This document shows, in pieces, positions 14,311-27,550 of a stretch of DNA of 64,000 bases. Source of the stretch: Homalodisca vitripennis (taxonomy: Eukaryota; Arthropoda; Insecta; Hemiptera; Cicadellidae); contig NC_060208.1 in NCBI RefSeq assembly GCF_021130785.1, positions 52,491,501 to 52,555,500 of the forward strand. The letters are read 5' to 3'. Under the pieces are notes generated by a model, which was not told the origin of the DNA, did no database searches, and saw only the letters and a program-made list of their open reading frames with translations. Positions within the stretch are counted from its first letter, which is position 1; each line of letters begins with the position of its first letter. Made by a program: the position numbers and the translations under genes.

Positions 14311-15700
14311 ACTGTTTGTCTGCATTTTGTACTTAAAGCAAGCATTTATACAGATAAAGTCTAAGGTAATAAATCTATTACATATGTTATATTATTAAAA
14401 TATAAACCTGATAAAACTTTTAATAACATATAATATTGACAAATAGTGAAATTTTTTAACTTCAAAGCTAAACTTTTATAAATATATAATAATATAACAC
14501 CAAAATCGTTAGATAAACAAATTAATTTTAAATATTTTTTAATAAAAATAATTCTGTAACTAGAAAGGTAAAAATATTTGGTTTGGGAACGAAAATATAA
14601 AATCCTATATCATAAAATTTTTTAAGATTGCGCCAGTTTTTAAGAAACAAATTTCATGTACAACGAATTCCAAAGTTATACATAATGTTAAATTTTGCAA
14701 TCCTTCAAAATATAATGATTGTATATCATTATATAAATACATGAAAAAACATTTATGAGATCTGCTAGTATTTTATAGGACAACAATAACGAATTAATAC
14801 TTGAATATTGAAAGGTAAATTGCATTAGAAATGTACAATTACACTAACTAATATACCTTGCTTTATGTATGAAGTTGTATCTTCTATTAAAGGTTGTAAT
14901 TGTAAAATAAATTCGTCTCTATAACTGGTTATACATTTACTTAATGAGTTTAAAGACAAATATGGACTAGTAAAAACCCGGAATTTCGGAACTTTGTAGT
15001 TGCGGTCAAACTATATAAGGTATTGTGCACTAAGGTTAGTCTTAATGAAAACTGCGCAACGTTTCCTGCGCAATATTAACTCAATTTTACAATTAACATC
15101 ATTTAAATAGGTTTGTTTTTAAACTTAGACTTATTGCATGATTACAACATATAAGAATCCACTAATTCAATATTACAGTTTCATACCATTCTCGTTCTTG
15201 AGATACAGTGATTAGACAGTGTTGCGTTGCGTTTGTAGGGATAAAAAAAGAAAAAAAGTTACCCATAATAACTGTTCTACAAAAAATATAGTACATGAAA
15301 TTGTGACTGTGAAGATGTTTTAATAACGTTAGTGTTAACTAGGTGTACGTGATGAAATTATGAGCGTATCAACGAGTGAGAGATTATTGAAACATGAATC
15401 GTCATTGCAGTGTATTCTGTATCTCTTCTATATGGAACTCTATGTAGACTAATTCAATAAACTACTGCCACTTCCGTTACAACTGTACTGTCGGAACGTC
15501 TCTAAAACGGTGCTCTGTTATAATTTAACCGAAATGTCGATAATTCATTAAATCTAGTTATGTATGTTAGTGAAATATGCAGTTGGACTCGTATAGTAGA
15601 GTAGAGTCTTCAATGTAATAACAGTGCAAACTCTGTAAGTGTTTGTTTTTGGACTCTGGATTATTTATTTACACATATACAGGCAGACGTCATACAAAAA
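14311..15700. other. AT-rich non-coding DNA
   Basis: No feature can be supported here. Confidence 0.5.
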
Positions 15701-15717
15701 AAGAAAACTCTTTACGT

Positions 15718-15865
15718 CCCACTGGCAGACTAAAGTTAAATCAAATCATCCTACTGAGACAAAGGCTTTAATGACGCTCAGCCGATTCCCATTGTTTGAG
15801 ATGTACCATAATACAAATCATGCTTGTCCAGGTAGAAATGAAGTTTCAATTCAAATTTAAAGTCT
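15718..15865 (+). mobile_element. Dispersed SINE/LINE-tail-like repeat
   Basis: It shares GACGCTCAGCC, a following atcccat-like phrase and a downstream AAATGAAGTTT with 52045-52190. Related shorter matches lie near 16235 (+), 52535 (+), 10155, 18645 and 56035 (minus). The open frame across it is incidental. Confidence 0.5.
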
Positions 15866-17171
15866 TTACATTATCTTTCTTTAGATATCTTGCCATATGA
15901 TATTCACATATTTGTTCATTGTGTACAGTTCCATAGCATTGTTTAATTATAAAATGTTACGGTGAAGTAGAGTACATAACGCAGGAGTGTGCTGAATCAA
16001 ATCTTATCACCTTTTAAATGTCATATGATTGTATTAAGATTGTTTACACATTTATTTATTCTGCCATTTTCTAACGTAATATTTGCTAAAACCATGGAGT
16101 GATATGCACCAACATCACACTTTGTGTTGCCTATGTATAAATGAAGCTTCATGCAACCTCGAAATCTATAGATCAGTTCGTTTTCGATGTACGTGCGTAC
16201 AAACAGACATATGATTCCTTATCAGCCCCACGATAGCTTTCACTGACACTCATCCAATAATTTTCAAAAGTAACTATGGTGAATACAATTTTATTTAGTT
16301 TTATACAATTCAGTAATTCGGAAACACTCCTTTGTTGTACTGAATAGTAACCTTTTTTAAGCAATTGAATTGAGGTACTTCCTTGTTAAACATCTAAAAC
16401 AGTTACGAATTTTTGAAAGAACATATTGGTGGTGAATATTAAATATTTTCTTAGAATTCGTCCACTACAATGCTTGGCGTGTTATCATGGCAAAAATCTG
16501 TTGTAAAAAGTAATAAATCATGAATTTATATTTTTCACGTACGCATTGAATTCATAATAAGGATTGTAGTCTCGCATATATTTAATAACACTGTTAAATT
16601 CATAAAGCAGCTTATTAAACATACTTCAAAAGTAACACAATATATGTACCTTACGATACGTTAGGATATTTATAGTACTTCACGAACAATAATTATTAAA
16701 ACAAACTAAACACTTTATTATGGAAGACAGTAAAGCTCACATGTACCCTACTTGATCATGTGAAACATTACGATTAGTAATAAACAGGTTCCTGCTAGTA
16801 AGTAAAATTTACCTACAAAAACTTCATCTAGTTTTATTAGCAAACCTTAAAAATTGATATACCAATTTAACGTTTTCACGACCTCAGTCAAGATTTTCGA
16901 TGAACTTAAGATAAATCCATTTTCGTATTTAAAAATGTGCGTTGAATTGATTGGATTGTTAAACAAGAGTTAAAAATAAGAATTTTGGATTTCATTTGTG
17001 CTTCAAGGTAACGAAAAAACGCCGACTCGCCATCGCTGACTTGGAGAAAATCAAACTTTTGACTTTAAAAAAATAATTAATAAATGTAACTGCTTGTCTA
17101 GATCTGACTTAATTATGAAGATTAAAACATCAAAACTTAAATAGGTTTAGGTTTATTGTCACCGTAAGTGT
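15866..17171. other. AT-rich non-coding DNA
   Basis: A short repeat trace (CACTGACACTCATCCAATAA) lies near 16237. I see no gene. Confidence 0.45.
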
Positions 17172-17315
17172 AAAAAGTAAATTCTACTGACTGAATGGCT
17201 AACAAGCGTTCCGACTACAAAGAGAGCTGTCACGCGGCAATTACGCATCATTAAACATTTATTGACAAACAGTTATCGCATATTTCGAACCTCAATTTTA
17301 CTGAGAGGTGAAATC
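17172..17315. repeat. Duplicated block 2, copy 2
   Basis: This is the second copy of 6943-7076, with an offset of about 10242 bp. Confidence 0.8.
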
Positions 17316-20300
17316 TATTTTTTAATCATTACCAATTGGTTGTTCCTATAATATATTATTTATAGATATTATATTTTATACGAGCATGTGTATAAAGAGG
17401 AAAAAAAATATATATAAAGGAATTTTGAGTTTCAGACACTCAATTTACTGTCTTGTATAGGCTACTATTTTAAAGTTAAAAACAGAATATTTACCTTACT
17501 GATAGTTTACATCCACTTTCAAAGCTCTTTTTTATAAATGTGTGATTTTGCTAAGAGTGTTTTTTTATAGTACTTGATATTGCTGACCCCTACTAGCCAT
17601 CAACCTTCAAAATGGTCACTGGAATCAAAACTGTAAAATGCTCGATATGAACAACATTTTAAGAATTTTGCATGAAGTTTTAACCATACTTCGTTCAAAG
17701 AAGCTAGGTTTTGAAACGAGGTAATTCCATCGCTTTCTATTGCTAAAAGACATCTATACATTTTAGAATAACTGTCATGTCATTGATAAACAACAATACT
17801 ATGAATTTGCTTCTATACCAAAAGCTTATCAACTGCATCTTCCCTAACATTAAATTTTTTAAATGCCATTAATGAGCTTGGAAGATAAATTTTTTGTGAA
17901 AATCAAGTACTAATCTGCTCGCTTAGGAGGTTAAGCGTCTCACAGATAAAGACCAATTTTATTTCATTACACCTATTGCTAAAACGAATATGCTTATTAT
18001 CACTCACGAATCAGCGATGATGTAAAGGATACATTTCTCAAATCAATCATCTCTAATATTTTAGGTACGACACCAAGAACAGGAAACCACAGCTATGACA
18101 ACTTAGACAGAATTATTAGGGTTACCAGTTAGGAACCACCCTAGGAGTGCTACTGATGAAATAAAACCATTTGTCATAAAATACAATAATACAACGAACA
18201 TACAAAAGTGCACAGATGTTAAATACATATCTTCTATAATTGGAGTACCTATTTTCCTTCATTCATTTCGAACAGCAGATCAGAAAAGCAGATTACAGAG
18301 AAGTGCCAATATTTTACAAACGGCCAGGTCCGATAAGACTACTTTTTTTTAAATTACACGCTACCAAAAATGCATAGATGGAATAATTCCAAGTTCTGAA
18401 GTTCATATAGAGATGTGAAGGTAATGCTAATGATCTTGAGATTGTACTTTTGAACATAACTAGGAACAATGAGTTACCTCTATTATATTAGGCAATGTTA
18501 TAGCGTGCCAACCACTATATACTGAGTGTCAATCTTACACAAGCCGTAACCTCTCTACAAACAAATAAGAAGGCCTATGGGGGTTCTTTCTCAATGTTAC
18601 ATAGAAGCAATAGCCTCTTCACAGGCCATAAATACATTTAATTGGCTGAGCTTTAGCATACCTAAAGTAATGACAAAAATGTGAATCTAAAATATAGCAA
18701 ATTATTTATAGAAATATTTCATCCATGGACTTTAAATTTAGAATGAAATTTCATTTCTACTAAGTCAGGATTGTTTTCCTTGACGGTGTATGTCAAAAAA
18801 TTGAAATTAACTAAGCAAAATGTTTGGTCTCAATTTATTTTTTGTGTGATTATGTATGAGCAACATTATCGAGGTTTACGAAGTATTTTGTACATTACAT
18901 AACCGCATTGTCTTCATAACTCTTAATAATTAATCGTCTGGTTAGGGAAACTGAATAAAACTTTGCTGTGAACTGTATGTACTCTATTACATGTGAGAAA
19001 AAGGGTTGCAGAGCTGTCCGTAAATCATATAGTTCACACCAATCCAAAAAAGTGAATTACGATGAAAAAATATTATGGATACCAGTCCCACTTTATCCGT
19101 ACTGTCTGCCCTTGGTTTCAACAATTTCTAAATAAAATAAACATGTTCGATAAAATTAGATATAGTACTTTAACACCGATAACTGTGACAGGAGATACGT
19201 GTGAGTGATGTCTGTCCACCATGATTAATGTTGAACCACCCATTTAAACAATGGTCTTAAACTGCATAATAAATCAGAACATCAACTCAGCCATATCAAA
19301 ACCAAAGAAAGTTTAAATTAAATACAACATCCTGAATTTATGGTGTAAATAGGATAAACTCGTTGACATCAAATGATTAAAATAAAGTTATAAATAGATT
19401 TTAAAGGTGAAATGGAAAAATTTAAACTGCATTAATTCATCAGTAATAACAATGTTTTATTTAACTAAGATTAACAGTGTTATATATCTTAAAGTACTGT
19501 GTTTATTAAAACAAATTATATCACAGAAATAAATAATCTGTAATGATAATAGCCCGGTAGTTTTTACGAATGAATTATTGCATAATGTCACAAAACCATT
19601 CCTAAGAATTTCTTCCGTAAAGATACGTGGAATAATTGCCCAATTAGGTATAATAGTTTTTCGTCGATAGTCTACAGTTACCATTGGTCTTAGAAAAACT
19701 GTATCTCCTCATCTATTTTTCGTCATAAGTACATAAAACGCTTATGCCAACAACGGGTGTGCCACTGGTAAAAATCCATGTATACTGTGGAATCCGTTAC
19801 AACATAACCATTCACGTGTATCCTTTATCAAAATTTCTAAGAACTCATTCAAATACACACTTTACTCTACTAGACCAGAAAACTTGTTTCCTACAGGCAA
19901 ATGTTAAAAGAAGTTGAGATCGTATTATATATAAGGTTAAATTGCCAAAGCACTCATAAAATCAAATGCTCTTTAGAATATTTGTATTTTAGTATCAAAG
20001 GAGATCATCTATTACCATATTTCATTAGCCAACGTGTGTACCGTAAATGAAAACAGCTAGCGTCATATTCTAACACTGATTTCAAATTCAGACCTCATAG
20101 TTACTAACTTACCATCAACGAATATATTTGTTCTTACACAGTAAATCATGTGGCTTTGAAAATAATACATTTTATTAATTTATCTGTGATCCTTTTTATA
20201 TCAGGTACAAAATTTTGGTCGACTAGGAATTTCGTAAAACCTCAACTTAAATAATTAGAGCCGTTTAAAAGCTAACTGGTATATAAAATTCTACATAGGT

Positions 20301-20535
20301 GCCATCACTTTTTTTAATTATTCAAAGCCAACTCGACTATTGAGTGGATAAAATATATCCATTATAATTTGCTTAAATTTAAAATATATCAAATTGAAAA
20401 CACCATTAAGTTTATATTGATTACACCACTAAGCTTATATATGATTTAAAGAAGAGATTTCAAGTTATATAAATTCATAAACGACGCGATAACAATATCA
20501 TATTGTCCACCCAATTAGTTGAGCGTGCAAATTAG
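17316..20535. other. AT-rich non-coding DNA
   Basis: Open frames are short and lack motifs. An inverted copy of the CTCAGCCAAT repeat trace is near 18640-18655. Confidence 0.45.
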
Positions 20536-20539
20536 ACGC

Positions 20540-20760
20540 ATAATAAACAATGGCCCCACGTTGAAAGAATGTTTAAAACCAGAGTTAGTGTCAAAGATGT
20601 GCTGCTCAATTATTCAACTAGTGGCGCAAAGAGATGCTCAGGCAGCAGGAAACTAAGGATGCCTCAGGGTTGTGCATTAGGTCCTCAATGTTTTCAGTTT
20701 TACTCTCCGGCATTTCAGTTTTACCTACAGAAATGTTTAGGTAGTTCTGAGATATGTTGA
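20540..20760 (+). pseudogene. Relic of LINE reverse transcriptase (block 3, copy 2)
   Basis: A 63-codon frame contains RMPQGCALGPQCFQFY, which matches the reverse-transcriptase motif GxPQGSxLGPxLF of non-LTR retrotransposons. It is offset 9931 bp from the copy at 10600. No upstream finger or downstream FADD-type catalytic motif is visible, so this is a fragment. Confidence 0.7.
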
Positions 20761-21109
20761 TATTGTACATAAAGAAAAGTTTATAAGATAAGTAATAACG
20801 TGATTCTATATAATCTACATTTATAGAAAAGCATTATGTTTAAAATAAGAGTTTCAAGAAATTTATTAAACAATATTGTATACATATATAAGTGAAAAAT
20901 AAATGTAAATCTTTTTTATATTGATCTTTATACAAATTTTATTATTTGAATGGACAGAAATAATGTCAATTTTATATGCCTCAACAATGTAGATTTAAAG
21001 TATAGCTGCAGCCATTCGTAGGCATTAATCAAGTTATCATTTGCTTCCTTGTAATGTCATTTTAAAATAAATTAATTTAAAATTAGTAAATATAATATTA
21101 AATCAGTAC

Positions 21110-21285
21110 TTCTGTATGGAATGAAGCGAGATGGAGTGTTCGCTAAATGAAATTCTACTCAAATCGATCCATTCAAACGCTACACTGAATTATTCAACAC
21201 ATTGTTTACACTGAAGTCTCCGCGTTATGTAAATGATGGAAAAGGGAATTGAGAATGAGGAACTATAAAGGTGTGTAGCGTTGAG
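21110..21285. repeat. Duplicated block 4, copy 2
   Basis: This is the second copy of 10975-11180, with an offset of about 10107 bp. Confidence 0.85.
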
Positions 21286-21415
21286 ATATGTTTTAGACGG
21301 TTATTGTTGAACAAAATGTGCTAGACGTTTGATCCCTTTCTTTTGTCTTCTTACATTGTTTACATTTGTACTATGGATTTTGGTATCAGTCACTGTTCGA
21401 TTAAGTTACTGCATC

Positions 21416-22345
21416 ACTAGTAATAAATCCCTGGTAGATTAAACTACATCATAAGTTATAAATCTCTAGTAGATTAGGGACCAAAATATCAATCGTTGGT
21501 TGACTAAGACACTTCAGTGTAATATCAATCACGGGTTTATTATAGATCTGGAACACAAGTAATCAATGCATGGTAGATTACGGAATAAGGTATCAATCGT
21601 TGGTTGACTAAGACACTTCAGTGTAATATCAATCACGGGTTTATTATAGATCTGGAACACAAGTAATCAATGCATGGTAGATTACGGAATAAGGTATCAA
21701 TCGTTGGTTGACTAAGACACTTCAGTGTAATATCAATCACGGGTTTATTATAGATCTGGAACACAAGTAATCAATGCATGGTAGTTACGGAATAAGGTAT
21801 CAATCGTTGGTTGACTAAGACACTTCAGTGTAATATCAATCACGGGTTTATTATAAATCTGGAACACAAGTAATCGATGCATGGTAGATTACAGAATAAG
21901 GTATCAATCGTTGGTTCACTAAAACACTTCAGTGTAATATCAATCACGGGTTTATTATATATCTGGAACACAAGTAATCAATGCATGGTAGATTACGGAA
22001 TACGGTATCAATCGTTGGTTGACTAAGACACTTCAGTGTAATATCAATCACGGGTTTATTATAGATCTGGAACACAAGTAATCAATGCATGGTAGATTAC
22101 GGAATAAGGTATCAATCGTTGGTTGACTAAGACACTTCAGTGCAAGGTATCAATCACTGGTTTATTATAGCCTTACAACACAAGTAATCAATCCCTGGTA
22201 GATTACATTATATCATAAGTTATAAATCTATAGTAGATTAGGGACCATATCAATCGGTGGTTGGCTAAGACACTTCAGTGTCAGGTATCAATTACGGGTA
22301 GATTATAGATTTGAAACACAAGTAGTCAATCCTGGTAGATCACTT
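21416..22345. repeat. 104-bp higher-order minisatellite (family E)
   Basis: About seven near-identical 104-bp units (for example starting 21591 and 21695) are flanked by diverged part-units. Each unit contains three related ~31-37-bp submonomers, each opening with ATCAAT: TATCAATCGTTGGTTGACTA, TATCAATCACGGGTTTATTA and TAATCAATGCATGGTAGATT. Confidence 0.9.
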
Positions 22346-22419
22346 GTAAAACTTATCATCGTGTGTTTACTGAAAGTGTTACGGAGGTGTAACAACGTAA
22401 AGGGTCACATGGTTTATGT

Positions 22420-22520
22420 TCTCGGGAGTGGTCTGACCACTGCAAACCCCTCCTAAAGTAGATTACGTGCTTACATTATTTAACCATCTCTCGGCCTACC
22501 TCTGTTGTGGGAGCTGTGTT
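22420..22520 (-). repeat. Inverted diverged monomer of satellite A
   Basis: The phrase CTCCTAAAGTAGATTACGTG followed by CTTACATTATT is the reverse complement of the core of the 203-bp monomer at 1132-2349. The central palindrome is longer here (AGTGGTC T GACCACT). Confidence 0.85.
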
Positions 22521-25500
22521 TTCAGGTATTTCCCAAGTTCATGTATAAATTCATATTTTAATTCCATTTTTAACTGATATTTAATACTGATAAAGTATCG
22601 AGAGACACAATACTAAATAAGGATAGCTGTAACACTCACTTTTATTTTGTATAATGAAACACAAATGTCTATTTTTTTAATTCAATGATATTATTTATTT
22701 GTGCATATAATATAAAGTTTATTGTTTCATACGGTACGCTATGAATAATTGAGCTATAAATTCATTCCGATATTCGACTAAAATATTACGGTGGAGAGGA
22801 AAAACATACATTACGCTACGACCAATTAATTAAAACTGTAACTTATATTGTCATATGGATTTCTACACGTGACTTATTAATAACAAATTAAATTTCACAT
22901 CTATGAATACATTGCATTTTTTAGCAACATAAACATGTAAATTCATCACGTTAATAAATTTTATATGTATATTTGTTTATATATTACACCGTAAGATCTC
23001 TTGGTAAAATGTAACCCACAGTATTAAGTAAAAACAAGTTTGTTTAATATTTGTTAATTTAAAGTCACTGATAAGCGATCATGAAAATAACATATCAAAA
23101 AGAGTTTAATCTATGTAAAATATTTTACGTGATAATATTTTATATAATAGAACCTATTTACAGTAATTCATGAGTAATAGTTATAAAATTTATTGCCTTA
23201 TATAGCATTTCATATCAGCATGTGGTATGGATAAACTCTAAATAAGAACAATAACTGCAAGAGCGTTTTATTGTTATATTTACACCTATAGAACATGTAA
23301 TAGAATATGTATAATTCTGGCATTTATAATAGTTATCATACATTGCTTGTTACAACTGCTAGGTTAATGTAAGGTACTCGACGACATTTTGCTTTAGAAG
23401 CAGTGTTACTCAGCATTGACGTGATACTTAAGTCGTTCCTACCGTCAGCGTGGGTTTGGGACGACATAAAGGAGTACTTAAGTAATATGATTGTGTTAGT
23501 CTGTCTCAGTGACTGGAAGTGAACATTTCCATTACAGTCTGCTACCTCTGAGCTCAAGTGTGTTGTTCCTAACACGCCAGCGATCCATCAGTTTAGCAAA
23601 GATCTTGTTCATGAATTATTATTGAGTAGCGTAGCCTACATCTCACTACCGATCTATTAGCTGATCTGAACTAGTTTGTCGCCTATCTGCTGAACTTTCA
23701 CTTAATAAAAGAAAACTACGTAAGAGAGAGGTGCGAACTGAATTGGGATTATTTGCACTACAACTAATGTAGAGAGTGGTTGATATCGGGAATTATTTTG
23801 TACATATCCTATTAAAACCTCACTATATTTTTATTTATAGATTTTTAAATTAAATTTCCTTATAGTTGAATTAAATTGAATATGAATTTGTTGAATAATG
23901 ATAACAGAATTTCAAAAAGTTCCATCAATATTAAAAGTTAAGAACTTGTACACTGCTTTGATAATTGTAATCCATCCTTTACATTTTAGTTGTTAAAAAC
24001 ATAGGACTTAAATTTAAGTAATCTTAAAAAGGAGCAAAAATCTAAATATGACTCATCGAAGTCAACCTAGCAACAGAACAACTTGTACTTATATAATTCA
24101 AGCATATACCTGAGAGTCCAAAGCGGTTCATTAATATTATTATTGTTTTATATTCTTGATAATTTGTATCTTTCTCCCTTTGTGTATTATCTTAAAGTAT
24201 ATTGGCAAGCACTGATATACATACATATATTTTGTTGCGAATTTTTGCGATTACTTTCTGTTTCGACTTCGATTAGTCTCTTCAGCTAAGGAGTTCGTGC
24301 ATGGAAGTTCACCTTTTCACCTTAGGACAGGATGTAGTTTAGTATAAACAATATCATTACATTTGCTGAAAATGCCGAATTTTCTAATTTCATATTTTTT
24401 TAACATCAAAATTACAAAGAGATCGGTTACCCTATTAGGATCCGTATATCCTATGACCTTGTATTTGTGATGATCAGAAGGTAGTTTGAGATTGATACAT
24501 TGTTTTATACTGTGGTTCAATAGATAGCATTTATCACCAAATTTAAATTTTATTAATGATTTAATGCTTCAAAAGCATTTTTGAAATAACTTCTAGAAAT
24601 TCATGTCGTCAATAAATAAGGAATTCGTACTGTCAAGTCTTATTATGTCCTTTTCTTTTATGTCATCATTTGAGAAAGAACTCAATGTTCATTCAGTCCT
24701 TTTTTATTTTCTTGCTTTAATGGAGAAGGTAACGTGTTGATAGATTGTATTGTTTTAATTACAAACTTGTTGAAAGTGATTATCAGAAACTGATGCTGGT
24801 GTAAGCTCCTGAGACTGATGTTCGCCTGTAGAGAAATCACTGTTATTCTCAATTTGTAACACAAAATTGTGACACAATTTGTAGCTAAGCAGTTTATAAT
24901 GTCTGAGAAGGTTTTATAACTTAAATCGTTCCGGTTTCAATTAATTGTCACACAGTTAGGGATCATTTTTTGCACTTGCCTCAAAAGCTTATTTTCTCTT
25001 GCTCAAAAACAAATACATTTTCATTTGGATAAACATTTTTTATAGTCTTTATCATAACAATTGTCAATATTTGTTACTGAAATATCTCTTTTAACTTAGA
25101 TACATATTCAACTGTGAAAGATATAATTAGATGTAACAAGCAGATAGACAGTCCCAATTACATCAGCAGTATAACCTCAGCTATGCAGTCTGTACAAAGT
25201 CAGCGTTTACCTATGCAGTCTGTGTTTATTGTGTGAAGTTAGATTTGCTCATCACTGGTGTACAATACTAAGTAGGTCATACAGTACAATATTATTCTTT
25301 ATTTGGGTGTTATTTATGAAATAGGTTAGTTATATTCTTATAGTACAGGTAAGAATCCATTTGACTCAGTAAAACTAGTTCTTAGGAATAAAATGTACTG
25401 ATACCCTGTACAGCCGTCATGTTAGTGTTAGAACAGTCATTATTTTGGTAATATTCAATAAATTCTGTAATAGTATAAATTCCATTCTAATTTACTCTCA

Positions 25501-27550
25501 TTCAACATTGAATCCCGGCGGAGCAAGTGCTTTTGTGGCTATACAATAGTATAACATAATGACATTTTATTATATAATACTATATTTGTGGTTATATTAT
25601 ATACATACTAAACATAGAGTTATAATGGTCATGTTCACAACTTTAGAAGCCAATGAGACAGAGCTTGATGTCGGAAAGAAATATCCCTCCTTAGCAGCCA
25701 TCTAGGGCGCAAGATAAACCTGTGTACTAAATGCCATGTTGCTATATGTCGTGTTGATGATTCAGTCCCGACATGCCATTTCATATAAAATATTTAATAC
25801 AAATATGCATGTATGTATGTATACTAACATATATCTTACGGGTTTGTTTATTTATACGTGTATTTATATATTTTAAATTTATTTAACTACCATTTCAAAT
25901 TTCTTTACGTTAATTTAAAGCGTAGACTAATCTTAAAAATCACTTCAATCCTTCTTTCATACTTTTGTTATCACTGTTGAGCACAAAGGTTATCTAGATA
26001 ATGGAATTAGAAATTTCTGTAAAATATTCATTTAACTGTAGGTACATTTTAGCAAATATTAGGTATGCATTCTTTGATCAGTGGTATGATGCAAATACCA
26101 AAAACAGAGCTATTATGTAATTTTTTACAGATTTAAAAGCTTTAATAAAGCCCATTTTAGTTATTGTTATAGAAGTAAGCTTTATATATAATATGTACAT
26201 ATTTTCTTTATCGTGTCAACAAGTATAACTTGTCGAGATATAATTTATTCGAACCAAAAGTGGTCGTACACGCGCAATAGCCTAAAATAAAAGCCACTCT
26301 CAATGCCGTTTATAGTCTTTTGCTCTTAAACAAAGAAAATTACTTATTATTTTAATACTTATTTTTTATCATTAAAATAATATGTACCTAAATCATGATA
26401 ACTTTCTTTTCAAAATTACATAGAGAGCCATCATGTATTACACCAGAAGTAAGCTAATTGAAAATCTAAAGAGAACTTGTGACACATTTCTCTGTTACGT
26501 CGTCCTCTTTTATGTTAAGTAAAAAAATGTTGTTTAACCTATGGACTCCAAAATATCCCAATATATCAAAATTTATCGACGTAAATCTTATGAGACTGCC
26601 AGTGTTAAAATTGATTGCCCCACAATATATGTTCAGCTCAACACATTGTATTCTACACAAGTACGTGGCCTTCATTGTGGGCAAAACTAAGAATTACCTG
26701 AAACGAAAAACAACAAATATTGTAAAACTTAATATGCACACTACCAAACCGAGCATATAAGTAGTTTTACATTATTCGCTGTGCGTAAATCACTATCCAG
26801 TCTACATACAAAAATTAAATGTTGACAGAGAAAAATTATGAAAGGAGGTTGATGTCCAATGGAAAAGGAGAATTCATTGAGGGAATGAGGTGTAAAAAGA
26901 GAAGTTCATTGCAATATTCCGTTCACTGACCGTGAGAGAACGTGCTGGGACTTTCGATTTGTTTTTAGACACCTAATGTATGTATCATATACTCTTCTCC
27001 AAATAATACTCTAATAGATAAAGCTAATAATCTGATATTGAATAATTGAAATAAAATGCATCGTATTTGAGTAAACAAAAACCCAATATTTCTATAGAAT
27101 TTTCAACGGTAAAGGAATATTTAAAACTGAACATGAGTGGTTGTCATGTAATTTTAACTTATTAACTAGTTTAGAAATAAAATTAGAGTGTATTCTCATA
27201 CTAATAAAAAAATATCAGTTTACGGACAGATATCCCAGCTCTTACAAAGTTTTCTCTTTCATCATAAAAACTCTTAATATTTTGTAACAATATTTTACAT
27301 AACTGCAAGACCGTTATTGTTATATTTAAACCTATAGAACATGTAACATCTGACAAAAATAAGGACAAAATGTACTATTAATAAACAATAGTTACTATTA
27401 ATACATTTTACGTAATTATATTTTCTTGAATATTCTTGTATAAATCCGTCAATGGAAAATTGAGTAATGACTGGAACTCATTTAAAAATGACCACAAAAA
27501 CAATTATTATTTTAGGAGCCAAGGCCGATTTGCGTGTTATAAGCATACAG
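22521..27550. other. AT-rich non-coding DNA with one short repeat pair
   Basis: A ~50-bp phrase (ATAACTGCAAGAG/C ... CCTATAGAACATGTAA) occurs at 23248-23302 and again at 27299-27347. The open frames at 23336-23575, 24083-24289, 24317-24520 and 26466-26760 show no recognisable domain; two of them overlap on opposite strands. Confidence 0.45.

Noticed and set aside
26466..26760. Opposed overlapping open frames of 72 and 93 codons
   Set aside because: No codon structure or domain, and overlap on both strands suggests chance.
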